A stretch of DNA of 64,000 nucleotides from Chersky-840 sp050011815 (GTDB lineage: Bacteria; Actinomycetota; Acidimicrobiia; Acidimicrobiales; UBA8190), in NCBI GenBank assembly GCA_050011815.1, contig JBEKIJ010000011.1, positions 62,001 to 126,000 on the forward strand, given 5' to 3'. How positions within the stretch are numbered: the first letter of the stretch is position 1; each line of letters opens with the position of its first letter. The translations under genes were made by a program, and so were the position numbers. The notes under the pieces are model-generated. The model saw nothing but the letters and a program-made list of their open reading frames with translations, was not told the origin of the DNA and searched no databases. Positions 50,001-59,227 of the stretch are shown here, one piece after another.

Positions 50001-52061
50001 TCAGGTCGCTTTGGCCTTGGCCATCCGCTCCACGAGGTTCGAGGGCATGGTGTCGTAGTGGTCGTGGGTGGCACGGAAGCGCCCCCGGCCCCCGGTGAGT
50101 GAGCGGAGGTCGACGGCGTAGCGCTGGATCTCGGCGGTGGGCACCAGGGCGGTGATCTTCTGCATGCCCCCCTCCACGGTGTCGGTGCCCTGGACGCGCC
50201 CTCGCCGGGAGTTGAGGTCGCCGAGGACGTCGCCCTGCATGGTGGCGGGAACGGTGACCTCGAGGATCGACACCGGCTCGAGCAGCACCGGCCCCGCCTT
50301 GGCCATGGCCTCTCGGAAGGCCAGTGACCCCGCCATCTTGAAGCTCATCTCCGAGGAGTCCACGGCGTGGAACTTCCCGTCGTAGCACGACACCTGCACG
50401 TCGACCACGGGGTAGCCGTGCACCCCGCCCTGGTTCATGGCTTCGAGGACGCCCTTCTCGACGGCCGGGATGTACTGCTTGGGGATGGCACCCCCGACGA
50501 CCTGGTCGACGAAGTGGAAGCCCTCGCCCCGTTCCAGGGGCTCGATCCGGATCGAGGCCACGCCGTATTGCCCGTGTCCGCCGGTCTGCTTCTTGTATTT
50601 GCCTTCCGCCTCGGCCTGTTGGGAGATGGTCTCCCGGAAGGCGACGAGCACGTCCTCGGTGGCGACCTCCACGCCGAACTTCCGAGCCAGGCGCTCCGCC
50701 GCGACGGCCAGGTGGGTCTCGCCCGTGCCCCGCAAGATGGTCTGGTGGGTCTCGTCCACCCGCTCGACGACAAGGGCCCGGTCCTCCTCTTGGAGGCGGT
50801 GGAGCCCCGTCATGAGCTTGTCCTCGTCGCCCTTGGACTTGGGTCGGATGGCCACCGACAGGACCACCGGCTCGGGCGGCGCGGCGGGGACGACGACGGG
50901 GGTGCCCTTGGGGGCCAGGGTGTCGCCCGTAGCGGTGTCGGTGAGCTTGGGCACGGCCACGATGTCGCCGGCCTGGGCCTCGTCCACCGGCTGGGTCTCT
51001 TTGCCCCGCAGCAGTTGCAGGATGTGGAGCCTCTGGTCGGAGTGGGTGCGGGGATCGGTGAGGACGGTGTCGGGCTTGATCGTCCCCGACAGCACCCGCA
51101 GGAGCGAGATCTTGCCCACGTAGGGATCGGAGATGGTCTTGAACACCTGGGCCAGGGGCTGGCTGGCCGGGTCGCAGGCCACCTCGCGCACCGAGTCGCC
51201 CGCGTGGACCTCGACCGGGGGCCGGGAGTCGGGGCTGGGGGCGATCTCGGCCAGCAGTGTGGCCAGACGGTCGATGCCCACGCCGGTGACGGCGGAGCCG
51301 CACACCACGGGGAAGACGAGGCCCTGGGCGACGCCGTGGGCCAAGGTGGCCTCGAGCTCGGCCCCCGACAGGGTCTCCCCCTCGAGGTACCGCTCCATGA
51401 GGGCGTCGTCTCCGACCACGATGCCCTCGACGAGCTGCTCGCGCACCTCGTGCTCGACCGCGGCGAGGTCGTCGGGTATCGGGCCCGGTTGCGGCTTGCC
51501 GCCCTCGTAGATGATGGCGGAGTCGGTGAGGAGGTCCGCGATCCCCCTGAAGCCGGCCTCCTCGCCCACGGGGAGCTCGAGGGGGGCGATCCCGGCGCCG
51601 AAGCGTTCCTGCAGGGCGCCCAGGGTGCGGTCGAAGCTGGCGCGTTCGCGGTCGAGCTTGTTGATGAACACCAGTCGGGGCAGTCCGAGCTCGACGGCGA
51701 GATTCCAGGCGGCCTCGGTCTGGGCCTCGATGCCCTCCACCGCGCTCACCACGACGACCAGGAGGTCCACCACCGACGCCGCCGCCCGTACCTCGCCGAA
51801 GAAGTCGGCGTATCCCGGAGTGTCGATGATGTTGAGCTTGATGTCGCCGAGCACACACGAGGCCATGGCGAGGGAGAGGGACATGTGGCGCTTGATCTCT
51901 TCGGGCTCGAAGTCGCACACGGTGGAGCCGTCGTCGACCTTCCCCTGGCGGGTGACGGCGCCGGTGGCGAAGAGCAGAGACTCGGCCAGCGTGGTCTTCC
52001 CCGAGCCGTTGTGTCCGACCAGGGCCACGTTGCGGATGCGGGACGGTGGGTAACTCGGCAC
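50001..52061 (-). CDS. EF-G-like GTPase (FusA2 type)
   Basis: A 686-residue translation-factor GTPase of the EF-G family. G1 is VGHNGSGKTTLAE, G3 IIDTPGYADF, G4 VFINKLDRER. The normal RGITI switch is absent; the matching region reads KRHMSLSLAMASC, which marks the actinobacterial FusA2/EF-G-like subgroup. Domains II-V are present, including GGHGQYGVASI and DLRSLTGGRGRFRATHDHYD. The role of this subgroup is uncertain (possible ribosome recycling or stress translation). GTG 52061 has GGGAGGTG upstream. It is the only gene of the PIM block on the reverse strand. Confidence 0.88.
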   Translation of the reverse strand: MPSYPPSRIRNVALVGHNGSGKTTLAESLLFATGAVTRQGKVDDGSTVCDFEPEEIKRHMSLSLAMASCVLGDIKLNIIDTPGYADFFGEVRAAASVVDLLVVVVSAVEGIEAQTEAAWNLAVELGLPRLVFINKLDRERASFDRTLGALQERFGAGIAPLELPVGEEAGFRGIADLLTDSAIIYEGGKPQPGPIPDDLAAVEHEVREQLVEGIVVGDDALMERYLEGETLSGAELEATLAHGVAQGLVFPVVCGSAVTGVGIDRLATLLAEIAPSPDSRPPVEVHAGDSVREVACDPASQPLAQVFKTISDPYVGKISLLRVLSGTIKPDTVLTDPRTHSDQRLHILQLLRGKETQPVDEAQAGDIVAVPKLTDTATGDTLAPKGTPVVVPAAPPEPVVLSVAIRPKSKGDEDKLMTGLHRLQEEDRALVVERVDETHQTILRGTGETHLAVAAERLARKFGVEVATEDVLVAFRETISQQAEAEGKYKKQTGGHGQYGVASIRIEPLERGEGFHFVDQVVGGAIPKQYIPAVEKGVLEAMNQGGVHGYPVVDVQVSCYDGKFHAVDSSEMSFKMAGSLAFREAMAKAGPVLLEPVSILEVTVPATMQGDVLGDLNSRRGRVQGTDTVEGGMQKITALVPTAEIQRYAVDLRSLTGGRGRFRATHDHYDTMPSNLVERMAKAKAT

Positions 52062-52303
52062 CCCGCGCACCTCCCTCCCTCGAGATCCTTCCGGCGTGCG
52101 ACCGCGTGCGACCGCTGTGGCCGCGAGCCTATCGGTGACGGCTCCGCTCAACATGGCCGACTCCCAGGTGTCGGCGCCCTTTCCGGGCCGGCCCGGGCGC
52201 CCTGACCCGGAGTTGTCGGACCGGAGGGGAGAATCGGCTATCGAAGGGCGTCGCGAAGGTCGATGGTAGGATCCAGGGCGAAACCCCCCGGAGGAAGCCA
52301 CGT

Positions 52304-53200
52304 ATGTTCGACGGTCGCTGGCGCCAAGCTGTGGACCGCACGACCAAGCCTGTCGGCTCGGTCCTGGTGCGGGTGGGGGTCACGGCCGACGTGCTCACCA
52401 TCTTCGGTCTGGTCATGTCCGTCGTGACGGCCCTGGCGGTGGGATCGGGCCATCTGGTCCTGGGCATCTTCCTCCTCTTCCCCACGGGCCTGCCCGACCT
52501 CTTCGACGGCCCGGTGGCCAAGGCCTCGGGACGCGCCTCGGTGCGCGGCGCCTTCTTCGACTCGGTGGCCGACCGCATCTCCGACGCCTTCATGTTCGGC
52601 GGGGTGGCCTGGTACCTGGCGGCGCGCCATCACGGCGAGATGGTCCTGGTGCCCTTCGCCATCTTGGCGGTGACCTCGCTCATCTCCTATCAGCGGGCCA
52701 AGGCGGAGCTGCTGGGCCTGTCGGCCAAGGGCGGGCTCATGGAACGCGCCGAGCGTTTCATCCTTCTGGGCTTCTGCTTCATCGCCGGGGCCATCTCGAC
52801 CGCAGCCCTGGTGCCGGCCCTGTGGGTCTTCCTCGGCCTGCTGTGTGTCACCGCCATCGGACGGTTCGTCAACGTCTGGGAGGAAGCCGAAGGTCCTCCG
52901 CCTGTCGTGACCCGCGCCGTGCTCGCCGATTCGGACATGGACGTCACCCGGCGCGCCCTGGCCCGTTGGCGCGAAGGACGGGTGGACTCCCGGTGGCGGA
53001 CCTGGCGTGAGGGTCGGACCCACCGCGACGCCCTGGGGGCGCACGCTGCGGTCCCCCGGCGCGCCGCGCAGCCGTCGGGCCGGTGGCGCGCTCGTCGCGC
53101 CGCGGTGCCCTCGAGCCGGTCGGGGCGCATCTGGCGGGCCCGGCGCGACGGTCGGCCCGCGGCCCGCACGGGTCGGCGCCCGTCGTCGCGCGGCTTCTGA
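52304..53200 (+). CDS. CDP-alcohol phosphatidyltransferase (phosphatidylinositol phosphate synthase type)
   Basis: A 298-residue membrane enzyme. The CDP-AP motif is DLFDGPVAKASGRASVRGAF followed by FDSVADRISD, that is DG-x2-A(K)-x8-G-x3-D-x3-D, with Lys replacing the usual Arg. About five helices follow to residue 195. Its place before PatA and PimA homologues identifies it as the likely PIPS that makes phosphatidylinositol phosphate. The C-terminal 100 residues are Arg/Ala/Ser-rich (for example RRAAQPSGRWRARRAAVPSS), unusual for the family and possibly a tail that contacts nucleic acid or phospholipid. ATG 52304 is preceded by GGAGGAA. Confidence 0.87.
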   Translation: MFDGRWRQAVDRTTKPVGSVLVRVGVTADVLTIFGLVMSVVTALAVGSGHLVLGIFLLFPTGLPDLFDGPVAKASGRASVRGAFFDSVADRISDAFMFGGVAWYLAARHHGEMVLVPFAILAVTSLISYQRAKAELLGLSAKGGLMERAERFILLGFCFIAGAISTAALVPALWVFLGLLCVTAIGRFVNVWEEAEGPPPVVTRAVLADSDMDVTRRALARWREGRVDSRWRTWREGRTHRDALGAHAAVPRRAAQPSGRWRARRAAVPSSRSGRIWRARRDGRPAARTGRRPSSRGF

Positions 53201-53244
53201 GCCCCGTCGTCGTCCCACTCTGACCCCCGCACACGGTCCCCGAC

Positions 53245-54255
53245 GTGACTGACGTCCCCGATGTGACTGACGCGTCCGACGCGTCCGACGCGTCCGACAT
53301 TTCCGACGCGTCACACGTCGTCGCCGAGACCGGTGGGTCGAAGACCGGACCCGACGCCGGTGCGTGGGCCTCGTACCTCGTGTACCGCAGTCTGGGGACG
53401 GCCATGCAGAAGCTGCCCGAGCTCGCCGCCGCCGCGGCCGCCTCGGTGGTCGCCACGGTCCTGTCCAACGTCAACGGCAAGGCCAGTGCCATGTACGCAC
53501 GGCATCTCCGGCGGGTGCTCGGCCCGGGGCTGAGCGACGCCGAGGTGCGGGCCACCACCCGTCGGGCCTTCATGAACTACGCCCGCTACTGGTTCGAAGG
53601 GGCGCGGCTCCCCGTCATCGGCGCCGACGTCATCGCGCAGCGGTTCACCGTCGAGAGCGGGTGGGAACATCTCGTGGCGGGCATGGAGGCGGGCAACGGC
53701 GTCATCATGGCGCTCCCGCACATCGGCAGCTGGGAATGGGGCGGGAAGTGGCTCGCGCTGCAGGGGTATCCGATGACGAGCGTGGCCGAGCCACTCAACC
53801 CGCCCGCCATGTACGAGTGGTTCGTGGCCCAGCGCGAGGCCATGGGCCTGACGATCATCCCCCTCGGCGCCGATGCCAGTCGCGTCCTGCTGCGCACCTT
53901 GCGGGCCGGGAAGCTCGTAGGCCTGTTGTGCGATCGCGACATCGGGGGCAACGGCATCGAGGTGGAGTTCTTCGGCGAGCGCACCACCATGCCGGCCGGG
54001 CCGGCCATGCTCGCCCTGCGCACCGGCGCCGTCCTCCTTCCCACCGCCGTCTACAGCGGGCCCGGGATCCATCACACCGCGGTGATCATGGCGCCCGTGC
54101 CCACCGAGCGGACGGGGGGACTGCGCCAGGACGTGGCCCGGGTGACACAGCTGATCGCCCACGATCTCGAGCAACTCATCCGCCGGGCGCCTGAGCAGTG
54201 GCACCTCTTCCAGCCCAACTGGCCCAGTGACACCGCGCCCGGTGCCGCGGGCTGA
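53245..54255 (+). CDS. Phosphatidylinositol mannoside acyltransferase (PatA-like)
   Basis: A 336-residue LPLAT-family protein. The catalytic HxxxxE block is PHIGSWEWGG near residue 158, preceded by RRAFMNYARYWFEG and followed by LLCDRDIGGNGIEVEFFGER, the glycerol-phosphate-binding region. In this gene order the substrate is the mannose of PIM, which it acylates. The first 25 residues are a low-complexity repeat TDASDASDASDISDAS encoded by a 9-bp tandem repeat (53269-53313), so the start is uncertain: GTG 53245 or 53263, and the conserved part begins near SYLVYRSLG (about residue 43). Confidence 0.85.
   Translation: MTDVPDVTDASDASDASDISDASHVVAETGGSKTGPDAGAWASYLVYRSLGTAMQKLPELAAAAAASVVATVLSNVNGKASAMYARHLRRVLGPGLSDAEVRATTRRAFMNYARYWFEGARLPVIGADVIAQRFTVESGWEHLVAGMEAGNGVIMALPHIGSWEWGGKWLALQGYPMTSVAEPLNPPAMYEWFVAQREAMGLTIIPLGADASRVLLRTLRAGKLVGLLCDRDIGGNGIEVEFFGERTTMPAGPAMLALRTGAVLLPTAVYSGPGIHHTAVIMAPVPTERTGGLRQDVARVTQLIAHDLEQLIRRAPEQWHLFQPNWPSDTAPGAAG
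53269..53313 (+). repeat. 9-bp tandem repeat GACGCGTCC in the 5' end of the PatA-like gene
   Basis: Three exact and two diverged copies of GACGCGTCC in frame encode Asp-Ala-Ser. Changes in copy number in multiples of 9 would lengthen or shorten the N-terminus without shifting the frame. Confidence 0.8.
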
Positions 54256-54270
54256 AGCACCGGGCCTGTC

Positions 54271-55386
54271 GTGCGCGTGGCGCTGCTGTGTCCGTACAGC
54301 CTGAGCCGGCCCGGCGGTGTCCAGGGCCAGGTGATCGGCCTGGCCGGGGCGCTGGCGGGCGCCGGCCACGAGGTGGTGGTGCTGGCCCCCTGCGACGGTG
54401 ACGCCGAGGTGCCGGGCCTGAGCCCGGAGACCCTGGTGCGGCTCGGTCGGTCGGTGCCGCTCCCGGCCAACGGGTCGGTCGCCCCCGTGGCGCTCGGCCC
54501 CGGCGCCGCGCTGCGAGCCGTGCGGGCGGTGCGACGAGGCCGCTTCGACGTCGTGCACCTCCACGAGCCGCTGGCGCCGGGCCCCGGGTACGCCTGTCTG
54601 GTGGCGTGCGGCGAGCCCAAGGTGGGGACCTTTCACCGCGCCGGCGCCGGCGTCGCCTACCGGCTCCTGGGTCCGGTGGCGCGCCTGTTGGCCCGGCGGC
54701 TGGCGGCGCGCTGCGCGGTGTCGGTCGAAGCGCGGTCCACGGCGCACCACGCCCTCGGGGGTACCTACGAGATCATCGGCAACGGCATCGATCTCGAGCG
54801 CTTCACCTCGGCGCGCCCGTCACCCACCACCGGCCCCACCGTGCTCTTCGTGGGACGCCACGAGGAGAGAAAGGGCCTCGGTGTTCTCCTCGACGCCTGG
54901 GCGCGGATCGATCCCGCCACGCTGACGGTGTGGATCGCGGGAGAGGGTCCCGACACCGAGCGGCTCCGGCGGCGTTACCCGCCGTCGGGCCGGCTGCAGT
55001 GGCTGGGCCGCGTCGACGACGACGAGCTCGCCTCGCGTCTGGCCGGCGCCCACGCCCTGTGTGCCCCCGCCCTGCGCGGCGAGTCCTTCGGTGTCGTCCT
55101 GCTCGAGGCCATGGCGGCCCGAGCGGCCGTGGTGGCGAGCGCGCTCCCGGGCTACGAGGCGGTGGTGGGGGCCCACGGGATCCTGGTGCCCCCCGGAGAC
55201 GTCGGTGCCCTGGCCGGTGCGCTCGAGATCGTCGCCGCCGACGCCGCCGCGGGGACCGGGTCGTGCGCGCCGGCCGCCCTCGACGCCGCGCTGGCGCACG
55301 CCTCGCAGTGGTCGATGCCCGCCGTGGCCGCCAAATACGTCGCCGTCTACGAGCGGGTCTGTGCCCGGACCCGCCCCTCGACCTGA
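54271..55386 (+). CDS. pimA: Phosphatidylinositol mannosyltransferase (PimA-like), GT4
   Basis: A 371-residue GT-B enzyme. The start RVALLCPYSLSRPGGVQGQV is the PimA type with the acceptor GGVQ loop; donor site motifs GRHEERKGLGVLLDA, and ESFGVVLLEAMAARAAVV with the complete E-x7-E. ATG/GTG start at 54271 lies 15 bases after the PatA gene. It would transfer the first mannose from GDP-mannose to phosphatidylinositol, the first step of PIM synthesis. The neighbouring PIPS and PatA genes support this assignment, although the acceptor cannot be read directly. Confidence 0.85.
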   Translation: MRVALLCPYSLSRPGGVQGQVIGLAGALAGAGHEVVVLAPCDGDAEVPGLSPETLVRLGRSVPLPANGSVAPVALGPGAALRAVRAVRRGRFDVVHLHEPLAPGPGYACLVACGEPKVGTFHRAGAGVAYRLLGPVARLLARRLAARCAVSVEARSTAHHALGGTYEIIGNGIDLERFTSARPSPTTGPTVLFVGRHEERKGLGVLLDAWARIDPATLTVWIAGEGPDTERLRRRYPPSGRLQWLGRVDDDELASRLAGAHALCAPALRGESFGVVLLEAMAARAAVVASALPGYEAVVGAHGILVPPGDVGALAGALEIVAADAAAGTGSCAPAALDAALAHASQWSMPAVAAKYVAVYERVCARTRPST

Positions 55387-55436
55387 TCGACCTCCTCCGG
55401 GCCCCTGGGCGGCGGGGTCGTAGACTCCGCACGCGT

Positions 55437-56666
55437 ATGGCCGATACCCCCTCCGCCCCGGGCTCCTCCTCGGGCCACCGCCGTTCGGGGCCGGCGCGGC
55501 CGGGACCGGGCTCGTCGGGCGCCGCGTCCGGACAAGGGCGCACCGCCGGCGCCAAGGGGGGCACAGGGCGCAGCCCCGGTGGCCGGGGCGGCTCGGGCGG
55601 CGGGAACCGGGGCGGTGCGACGGGCGGGAAAGGCGCCTCGAACGGTCGCCGACGGGGCGGGTCGGGGCGAGGGTCAGGCGGCGGCGGCGGCGCCCAACAG
55701 GGTCGGGGCGGGGGTCGATCGGGTGGGACCAACCGGGGCGGGAACCGGTCCGGGGCCCGACCGGGTGCCACCAGCTCGAGGCGCGACCGGCCGAGCCAGA
55801 CGGCCCTGGTGGAGGTGCGCGACGCCGAGCCCGTGGCGACGGTCGTGGCGCCGGGCGTCCGAGGAGACAGCGGCGAGTTCCACCACAACCGGCGACGCGC
55901 GCTGCTCGTCGCGGCGGCGCCCGGGTTCGTGGTCTTCGTTCTGGTGGCGCTCGGTTGCGTGGCCGCCGAGCTCGACATCGTGGGTGTCGTCGCCGGTGTC
56001 TGCGCCGGGCTCGTGGTGTGGGTGGCCGTGTGGCGTGGCGCCACCGGCTTCGTGGTGCGCACCCTGGGGGCGCGCACCGGGGGTGATGCCGAGTTGGCGC
56101 GCGCCGAGAACCTCGTCGACGGACTGTGCGCCACCATGGGCCTGGAGCCCCCCGACATCCTCGTCATCGACGACGAGACGCGCCAGGCACTGGCGCTCGG
56201 TCGCAAGAGCGGCGCGGCGGTGCTCGTCGTCACCTCGGGTCTGTTGCAGGCCCTCGATCCGGTGTGCCTCGAGGGTGTGCTCGCCCACGAGCTCGTGCAC
56301 GTGAAGCGCGCCGACATCGCGCCGGCGACGATGGCGGCGGCCGTCTTGCTCCCCTTGGCTCGGTTCCTCCCGGTGTCGGGCCTCATCCATGGGCTGGCGG
56401 GACGGGGTCGTGAATTCCGCACCGATGCCCTGGCCGTGGCGGCGACCCGGTTCCCTCCCGGCCTGCGCGACGCGCTGGTCGTCATGGCCGAGGGTCCCGC
56501 CCCCCAGGCTCGGTCACCGCTCAGCCGCCGGGGGGTGGCGCGCGCCACGCGCTGGTTGTGGACGGTGGCCCTGCCCGACACGCCGGGCGGCGACGTGATG
56601 CGTCTCGCCGAGGTGGGGGAGCTCGACGCGCCGGGCCTCCGAGTCTCGTCGCTGCAGGAGTGGTGA
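55437..56666 (+). CDS. M48-family zinc metalloprotease with long disordered N-terminus
   Basis: A 409-residue protein. Residues 1-125 are Gly/Arg/Ser/Pro-rich without secondary structure (SGGGNRGGATGGKGASNG, RRGGSGRGSGGGGGAQQGRG). Two hydrophobic segments follow (LLVAAAPGFVVFVLVALGCV; VAGVCAGLVVWVAVW), then an M48 domain with the zinc site GVLAHELVHVKRAD (HEXXH) and the third-ligand region GREFRTDALAVAAT. It resembles HtpX-type membrane proteases, involved in membrane protein quality control, but substrates are unknown. It lies between pimA and pdxS, where mycobacteria have other genes. Confidence 0.83.
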   Translation: MADTPSAPGSSSGHRRSGPARPGPGSSGAASGQGRTAGAKGGTGRSPGGRGGSGGGNRGGATGGKGASNGRRRGGSGRGSGGGGGAQQGRGGGRSGGTNRGGNRSGARPGATSSRRDRPSQTALVEVRDAEPVATVVAPGVRGDSGEFHHNRRRALLVAAAPGFVVFVLVALGCVAAELDIVGVVAGVCAGLVVWVAVWRGATGFVVRTLGARTGGDAELARAENLVDGLCATMGLEPPDILVIDDETRQALALGRKSGAAVLVVTSGLLQALDPVCLEGVLAHELVHVKRADIAPATMAAAVLLPLARFLPVSGLIHGLAGRGREFRTDALAVAATRFPPGLRDALVVMAEGPAPQARSPLSRRGVARATRWLWTVALPDTPGGDVMRLAEVGELDAPGLRVSSLQEW

Positions 56667-56726
56667 GGACGAGGCTGCCCGGGTAGGCCCGGCGGGGCTC
56701 GGTGGCGTCGGGAGTAGACTGAGGTC

Positions 56727-57683
56727 ATGGAAGACGCGCCCGAGACACCGGCAGCATCGGCATCGAAGGCATCGACGCCCGTCTCGCCAGAAGCTCCCGC
56801 CGGGACCCGGCAGACCGGCACCTTCACCGTGAAGCGGGGGCTGGCCGACATGCTGCGCGGGGGAGTGATCATGGACGTGGTCACCGCCGAGCAGGCCCGG
56901 ATCGCCGAAGACGCCGGGGCGGTGTCGGTCATGGCCCTCGAACGGGTGCCGTCGGACATCCGCTCCCAGGGCGGCGTGGCCCGCATGAGCGACCCGGCGC
57001 TGATCGAGGCGATCCAGCGGGCCGTGACCATTCCCGTCATGGCCAAAGCCCGGATCGGGCACTTCGCCGAAGCACAGATCCTCGAAGCCCTCGACGTCGA
57101 CTACATCGACGAGAGCGAGGTGCTGACGCCCGCCGATGAAGCGCACCACATCGACAAGCGCGCCTTTCGTGTCCCGTTCGTGTGCGGTGCCACCAACCTC
57201 GGCGAGGCGCTCCGCCGTATCTCCGAGGGAGCCGCGCTCATCCGGTCCAAGGGTGAGGCCGGTACCGGCAATATCGTCGAGGCCGTCCGCCACCTTCGGT
57301 CGATCCTCGGGGACATCGGCAAGCTGACACAGGCCGACGCCGCCGAGCGCTACGCCTGGGCCAAACAGCTCGCCGCGCCCATCGACCTGGTGCACGAGGT
57401 CGCCGACACCGGACGCCTGCCCGTCCCCCTGTTCTGCGCGGGCGGCATCGCCACGCCGGCGGACTCGGCCCTCGTGATGCAGCTGGGTGCTCAGGCCGTG
57501 TTCGTGGGATCGGGGATCTTCAAGAGCGAGGACCCCGCCCGTCGTGCCCGCGCCATCGTGGAGGCCACCACCCATTTCGACGACCCCCAGATCGTGGCCA
57601 AGGTCAGCCGGGGCCTCGGCGCTTCGATGCCGGGACTCGAGGTGGCCGGGCTCGAGCAGCGCATGGCCGACCGCGGGTGGTAG
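56727..57683 (+). CDS. pdxS: Pyridoxal 5'-phosphate synthase subunit PdxS
   Basis: A 318-residue TIM barrel. It has VKRGLADMLRGGVIMDVVTA, the catalytic Lys in MAKARIGH near 112, VIDESEVLT-like YIDESEVLTPADE, and the phosphate site GEAGTGNIVEAVRHLR, then LFCAGGIATPADSALVMQLG. It makes PLP from ribose 5-phosphate, glyceraldehyde 3-phosphate and ammonia from PdxT. About 30 residues of Ala/Ser-rich sequence precede the conserved part. PdxT follows 36 bases downstream. Confidence 0.96.
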   Translation: MEDAPETPAASASKASTPVSPEAPAGTRQTGTFTVKRGLADMLRGGVIMDVVTAEQARIAEDAGAVSVMALERVPSDIRSQGGVARMSDPALIEAIQRAVTIPVMAKARIGHFAEAQILEALDVDYIDESEVLTPADEAHHIDKRAFRVPFVCGATNLGEALRRISEGAALIRSKGEAGTGNIVEAVRHLRSILGDIGKLTQADAAERYAWAKQLAAPIDLVHEVADTGRLPVPLFCAGGIATPADSALVMQLGAQAVFVGSGIFKSEDPARRARAIVEATTHFDDPQIVAKVSRGLGASMPGLEVAGLEQRMADRGW

Positions 57684-57719
57684 GGCCGGTGTCACGAGGA
57701 GCCGCTGAGGTGCCCCCAG

Positions 57720-58397
57720 GTGGATGTCGGCATTCTCGCCTTGCAGGGAGACGTCGCTGAGCACAGCGCGGCGCTGATCGCGATCGGAGTCGCACCACGA
57801 AAGGTGCGGCGCCCCGACGATCTGGCCGGGCTCGACGGCATCATCCTTCCCGGGGGCGAGTCGACGACGATGTCGATGCTTCTCGAGTCCTCGGGGCTGG
57901 CCGATCCCCTCGGCAAGGAGCTCGATGCCGGCCTCCCGGCTCTGGGCACCTGCGCAGGGATGATCCTGCTCGGGACCACGGCGGTCGACGGGCGTTCGGA
58001 CCAGCGCTGTTTCGGAGCCATCGACATCACCGTGCGCCGCAACGGGTTCGGACGTCAGCTCGAGTCCTTCGAGTGCGATCTGGACGTCCCCGCCTGTCCC
58101 GGGCGCCCCCTGCACGCCGTGTTCATCCGGGCGCCCCTGGTCGAGAGCAGCGGTCCGGCCGTGGAGGTGCTCGCCACCTTGGAGGCCCCGGCGGCTTCAC
58201 TGGTCGGGGGCGGCGACGGGGCGGACGGGTCCCGACGGGGCGTGCCGGTGCTGTGCCGGCAAGGAGCTGTGCTCGTCGCCGCCTTTCACCCCGAGCTCAC
58301 CCCCGACCGGCGCGTCCACGAGCTCTTCGTGTCGATGATCGAAGCCCGTGGCCCCAGGCGTGAAGAACCCGAACGAGCCCGAGAACAAGGACGGTAG
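57720..58397 (+). CDS. pdxT: Pyridoxal 5'-phosphate synthase glutaminase subunit PdxT
   Basis: A 225-residue class I glutaminase. It has VGILALQGDVAEH, LPGGESTTMSML, the nucleophile Cys in LGTCAGMILL, and the His-Glu of the triad in AAFHPELTPD. It supplies ammonia to PdxS. The C-terminal 25 residues are charged and variable. YebC starts 3 bases after the stop. Confidence 0.95.
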   Translation: MDVGILALQGDVAEHSAALIAIGVAPRKVRRPDDLAGLDGIILPGGESTTMSMLLESSGLADPLGKELDAGLPALGTCAGMILLGTTAVDGRSDQRCFGAIDITVRRNGFGRQLESFECDLDVPACPGRPLHAVFIRAPLVESSGPAVEVLATLEAPAASLVGGGDGADGSRRGVPVLCRQGAVLVAAFHPELTPDRRVHELFVSMIEARGPRREEPERAREQGR

Positions 58398-58400
58398 GAC

Positions 58401-59153
58401 ATGTCAGGCCATTCGAAGTGGGCGACGACCAAGCACCGCAAGGCGGCGGTCGACAAGGTCAAAGCCAAGGTCTTCGCCAAGTTGATCAGGCAGCTCGAGG
58501 TGGCGGCGCGCGAGGGCGGAGGCGACGTCACCACCAACGCCACGTTGCGCACCATGTTCGAGAAGGCGCGCGCCGCCTCGCTCCCCATGGACAAGATCGA
58601 GCGCGCCATCAAGCGGGGGACGGGTGAGCTCGAGGGGGTGCACTACGAAGAGGTGTCCTACGAAGGGTACGCGCCCAGTGGTGTGGCCATCATCGTCGAC
58701 TGCCTCACCGACAACCGGAACCGGACCGGGGCCGAGGTCCGCAACGTCTTCACTCGGAACGGGGGGTCGATGGCAGAGCCCGGCGCGGTGGGATGGCAGT
58801 TCGCCCGCAAGGGCCTGATCGTGCTGCCCGGCTCCTTCGACGAGGACAAGATCATGGACGCCGCCCTCGAGGCCGGTGCCGAGGACCTCAATGCCGACGG
58901 TGACCAGTGGGTCGTCACCTGTGCCCCGCACGATCTCATCGCGGTGCGCGACGCGCTCGAGGCGGCGGGGATGGTGCCCGAGTCCGCCGAGATGGCCATG
59001 GTGCCGTCGACCACGGTGCCGGTGACCGAAGAAGGTCAGGTCCGCAAGGTCCTGCGGCTCCTCGAGGCGCTCGACGACGACGACGACGTGCAGAACGTGT
59101 GGTCGAACTTCGACACGCCCGACGAGGTGCTGGCCGCCGCCACCGCGGACTGA
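58401..59153 (+). CDS. yebC: YebC/PmpR-family probable transcriptional regulator
   Basis: A 250-residue YebC-type protein: SGHSKWATTKHRKAAVDKVK, then FAKLIRQLEVAAREGGGD, GTGELEGVHYEEVSYEGYAP, and RNVFTRNGGSMAEPGAVGWQF with the usual C-terminal DDDDDVQNVWSNFD. YebC proteins bind DNA or assist translation at polyproline; the family role is still debated. ATG 58401 lies 3 bases after PdxT, and GGACGGTAGG precedes it weakly. It lies just upstream of ruvC, the usual arrangement in actinobacteria. Confidence 0.94.
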   Translation: MSGHSKWATTKHRKAAVDKVKAKVFAKLIRQLEVAAREGGGDVTTNATLRTMFEKARAASLPMDKIERAIKRGTGELEGVHYEEVSYEGYAPSGVAIIVDCLTDNRNRTGAEVRNVFTRNGGSMAEPGAVGWQFARKGLIVLPGSFDEDKIMDAALEAGAEDLNADGDQWVVTCAPHDLIAVRDALEAAGMVPESAEMAMVPSTTVPVTEEGQVRKVLRLLEALDDDDDVQNVWSNFDTPDEVLAAATAD

Positions 59154-59227
59154 GCCGTCCCGGCCACCACCGCGGACGGGCGCCCGCATCCACCTCCGCT
59201 GGGAGCGCTCTGGCTAGAGTCGAACGC

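Noticed and set aside
49417..51918. 833-codon reverse-strand frame overlapping the EF-G-like gene
   Set aside because: It is a shifted frame of the EF-G-like gene on the same strand, Arg/Gly/Pro-rich, with no motif.
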